From Oppiella nova (taxonomy: Eukaryota > Arthropoda > Arachnida > Sarcoptiformes > Oppiidae): DNA of 20,125 nt. Positions 18,805-20,125 of this stretch are shown here, in pieces. Every line of letters starts with the position of its first letter. Position 1 is the stretch's first letter. A program made the translations under genes and the position numbers. Below the pieces are notes generated by a model, which was not told the origin of the DNA, made no database searches, and saw only the letters and a program-made list of their open reading frames with translations. The stretch spans positions 1-20,125 of the forward strand of contig CAJPVJ010000830.1 of the NCBI GenBank assembly GCA_905397405.1. The letters are read 5' to 3'.

Positions 18805-20125
18805 TGTTTTAAAATACTGAGTGAATAACAAGTCATTAAACCGTATAAAACAATCATTTTGTTTGTGCCGATACTCTCTCTCCCTCTTTGTATAGAATGT
18901 CTGGTGTTTTGGTGAACAGGCATCAGATCTCCTGAGGGTTTGTTGCAACTACTGGTCCTATCGGTGCTGTGCCCTCACTTGCATAACATTAAACCATCAT
19001 TTAGTAAAAAACACTTTTATCGCATCGATGTGTTAAATCAAATATATATTTTCGACGTTATTTTGTTTATCAGTACAAATAATTTCAAATCATTGCAAAT
19101 ATTTTCATACTTTTGTAGTCTTTTATATAATGGGTTTTATTATTCTTTATCTCATGAGTACACAAATGCCTTATTGTTCAATCAATTAAGTGTTTGAAGT
19201 TTTCATTACGTGTTGAGCTATGAAATTAATGTTCACGTAAAACCTCGCAACTATTAGATTATCGTTAAAATTTAGATTAATTGTTGATAACTTTTAAATC
19301 GTAAATACCATTATGTTTGGACCAGATTTTTAGTTCATATTATGAATCAAAGCTTGAATATTTGTTGTCATATTTATCCTATTATCAATGTTTTAAGCAC
19401 TCGTTTGTTTGAACAAAATATTATTTCTAAAAGCATATCATAAAACGATTAAATCTATAATATTATTTACAATACTCTATAATATAATACAGTGTGTTGT
19501 AGAGTCTATATGTCATATTAAAATTTTTAAATATACAATTTAATGGGAAATAATTGTATAATAAATTAATACCAAGGGATTAGAATTATATAAATTGTTT
19601 AAATTATTTACTTTACAAATGCCAATGAATTATCAATGAAGCGCTTATTCATATAATATTTATACTGTAGTTCTTGAACCGCTTTAACTTAATTATATGA
19701 CTCTAATTGACGTGTTATTCAATGAACATACATTTTAATTAGCTAGCAACTTTCTAATCGAATAAAACATTTCAAATATTTATACTTTCATCTCTCTATC
19801 AAAACTTAGAAATTATTTTTGTCTACTTTAGGATTTAAGGACTTATTCTCTCTCTTATAAATTTTATATATAAAATGTGGAGAAAATTTATGTTGAATTG
19901 TTTTTTGTGTCAATTGTTTTGTATTCATAATTAAATGATAATAAATATTAATTTATTTGAATAACAGGTGGAAAGTAGTGATTGCCGTACAGAAGAGGTA
20001 GACAAAGATTCGTCGGATGAGATAAATAGCATATCATTGGCGGCAAACTCTTCGTCTCTGTCGGTGGCACTCAACCATTCGAGCAGTTCATCCATTAGTG
20101 ATTGCGATAAAGGGTTGTCAACGAA
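18792..20125 (+). repeat. 1.3-kb tandem duplication, copy B, ending exactly at the window end
   Basis: Same unit as 17476-18791. The last bases, TTGTCAACGAA, are the same bases at which copy A ends. The sequence therefore stops exactly at the point where a reader could go either into another copy or into unique exon sequence. Confidence 0.95.
19968..20125 (+). CDS. AUTS2: AUTS2/tay-like protein, exon 3, copy B (partial, runs off the window)
   Basis: After the acceptor TTTGAATAACAG (ends 19967) the frame is open to the end of the window: 52 codons plus two bases, phase 0 at the start. It differs from copy A by one base, giving EEV instead of EEI at residues 9-11 of the exon. Joined to exon 2 it continues ...TNHK|VESSDCRTEE; joined to the microexon it continues ...EDNIH|VESSDC. 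Composition is Ser-rich with acidic residues (KDSSDE, SSSLS, SSSSSISD). The real exon end lies outside the window. This copy, not copy A, could connect to the rest of the gene. Confidence 0.65.
   Translation, partial: MESSDCRTEEVDKDSSDEINSISLAANSSSLSVALNHSSSSSISDCDKGLST

Noticed and set aside
17624-19197. Two related 81- and 85-codon frames in the two copies of the 1.3-kb duplication (17624-17869 and 18940-19197)
   Set aside because: No ATG start, and a 4-base insertion in one copy shifts the frame, so the two do not encode the same protein; the region is intronic.
1-20125. tRNA, rRNA, CRISPR arrays, bacterial operons and intact transposable elements
   Set aside because: None of the diagnostic patterns (tRNA boxes, repeat-spacer arrays, ribosome binding sites, transposase or reverse transcriptase frames, terminal inverted repeats with target duplications) was seen on either strand.

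Overview
This window looks like AT-rich animal DNA, most likely from an arthropod. The evidence is long introns with GT/AG borders, many (GA)n/(CT)n microsatellites, no operon structure, and the 5' part of one large split gene on the + strand. I recognise that gene as a member of the AUTS2 / Drosophila tay (Tay bridge) family. Its first coding exon ends in DEDIIDGFAILSF, closely matching the N-terminal vertebrate AUTS2 motif EEDIIDGFAMTSF. The following exons keep the family's order of weak landmarks: an LTxNG...KK stretch, then an S/D/E-rich segment containing Cys-Arg. A mite or other chelicerate would fit, but the species cannot be read from the sequence.

Layout: 1-493 is a probable 5' leader with a G-quadruplex-type G-run cluster and at least five upstream ORFs. 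494-1579 is coding exon 1 (362 codons, phase 0). 1580-2546 is intron 1. 2547-3062 is coding exon 2 (172 codons, phase 0). 3063-18633 is a 15.6-kb intron. 18634 onward is exon 3, whose 5' part occurs twice (18634 and 19968). Inside the big intron, a 27-nt exon candidate (11136-11162) with strong splice sites preserves the reading frame and lies just downstream of a long CU tract.

The large intron is mostly AT-rich and empty, but it carries GC-richer islands. At 6700-7215 there is a short ORF repeating the IIDGFA motif, a minus-strand open frame and an 18-bp palindrome. At 8600-9175 there is an E-box/TATA/Inr promoter followed by a small membrane-protein-like ORF broken by a TAG. At 9780-10230 there is an imperfect inverted repeat. 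At 12420-12620 there is an RFX-type site and an exon-like segment. At 14630-14680 there are three adjacent small hairpins. At 16090-17345 a 526-bp tandem duplication overlaps a small secreted-peptide-like ORF.

The last 2.65 kb is a tandem duplication (17476-18791 and 18792-20125, about 99% identical plus small indels) whose breakpoint lies inside exon 3. The window ends at exactly the same base of the unit as the first copy does. That is what an assembly graph branch would produce, so a real exon duplication and an assembly or haplotype artefact are both possible. A single N inside a (CT)n tract at 15268 marks another weak join. All exon calls are inferences from reading frame, splice signals and family resemblance; no transcript evidence is available.
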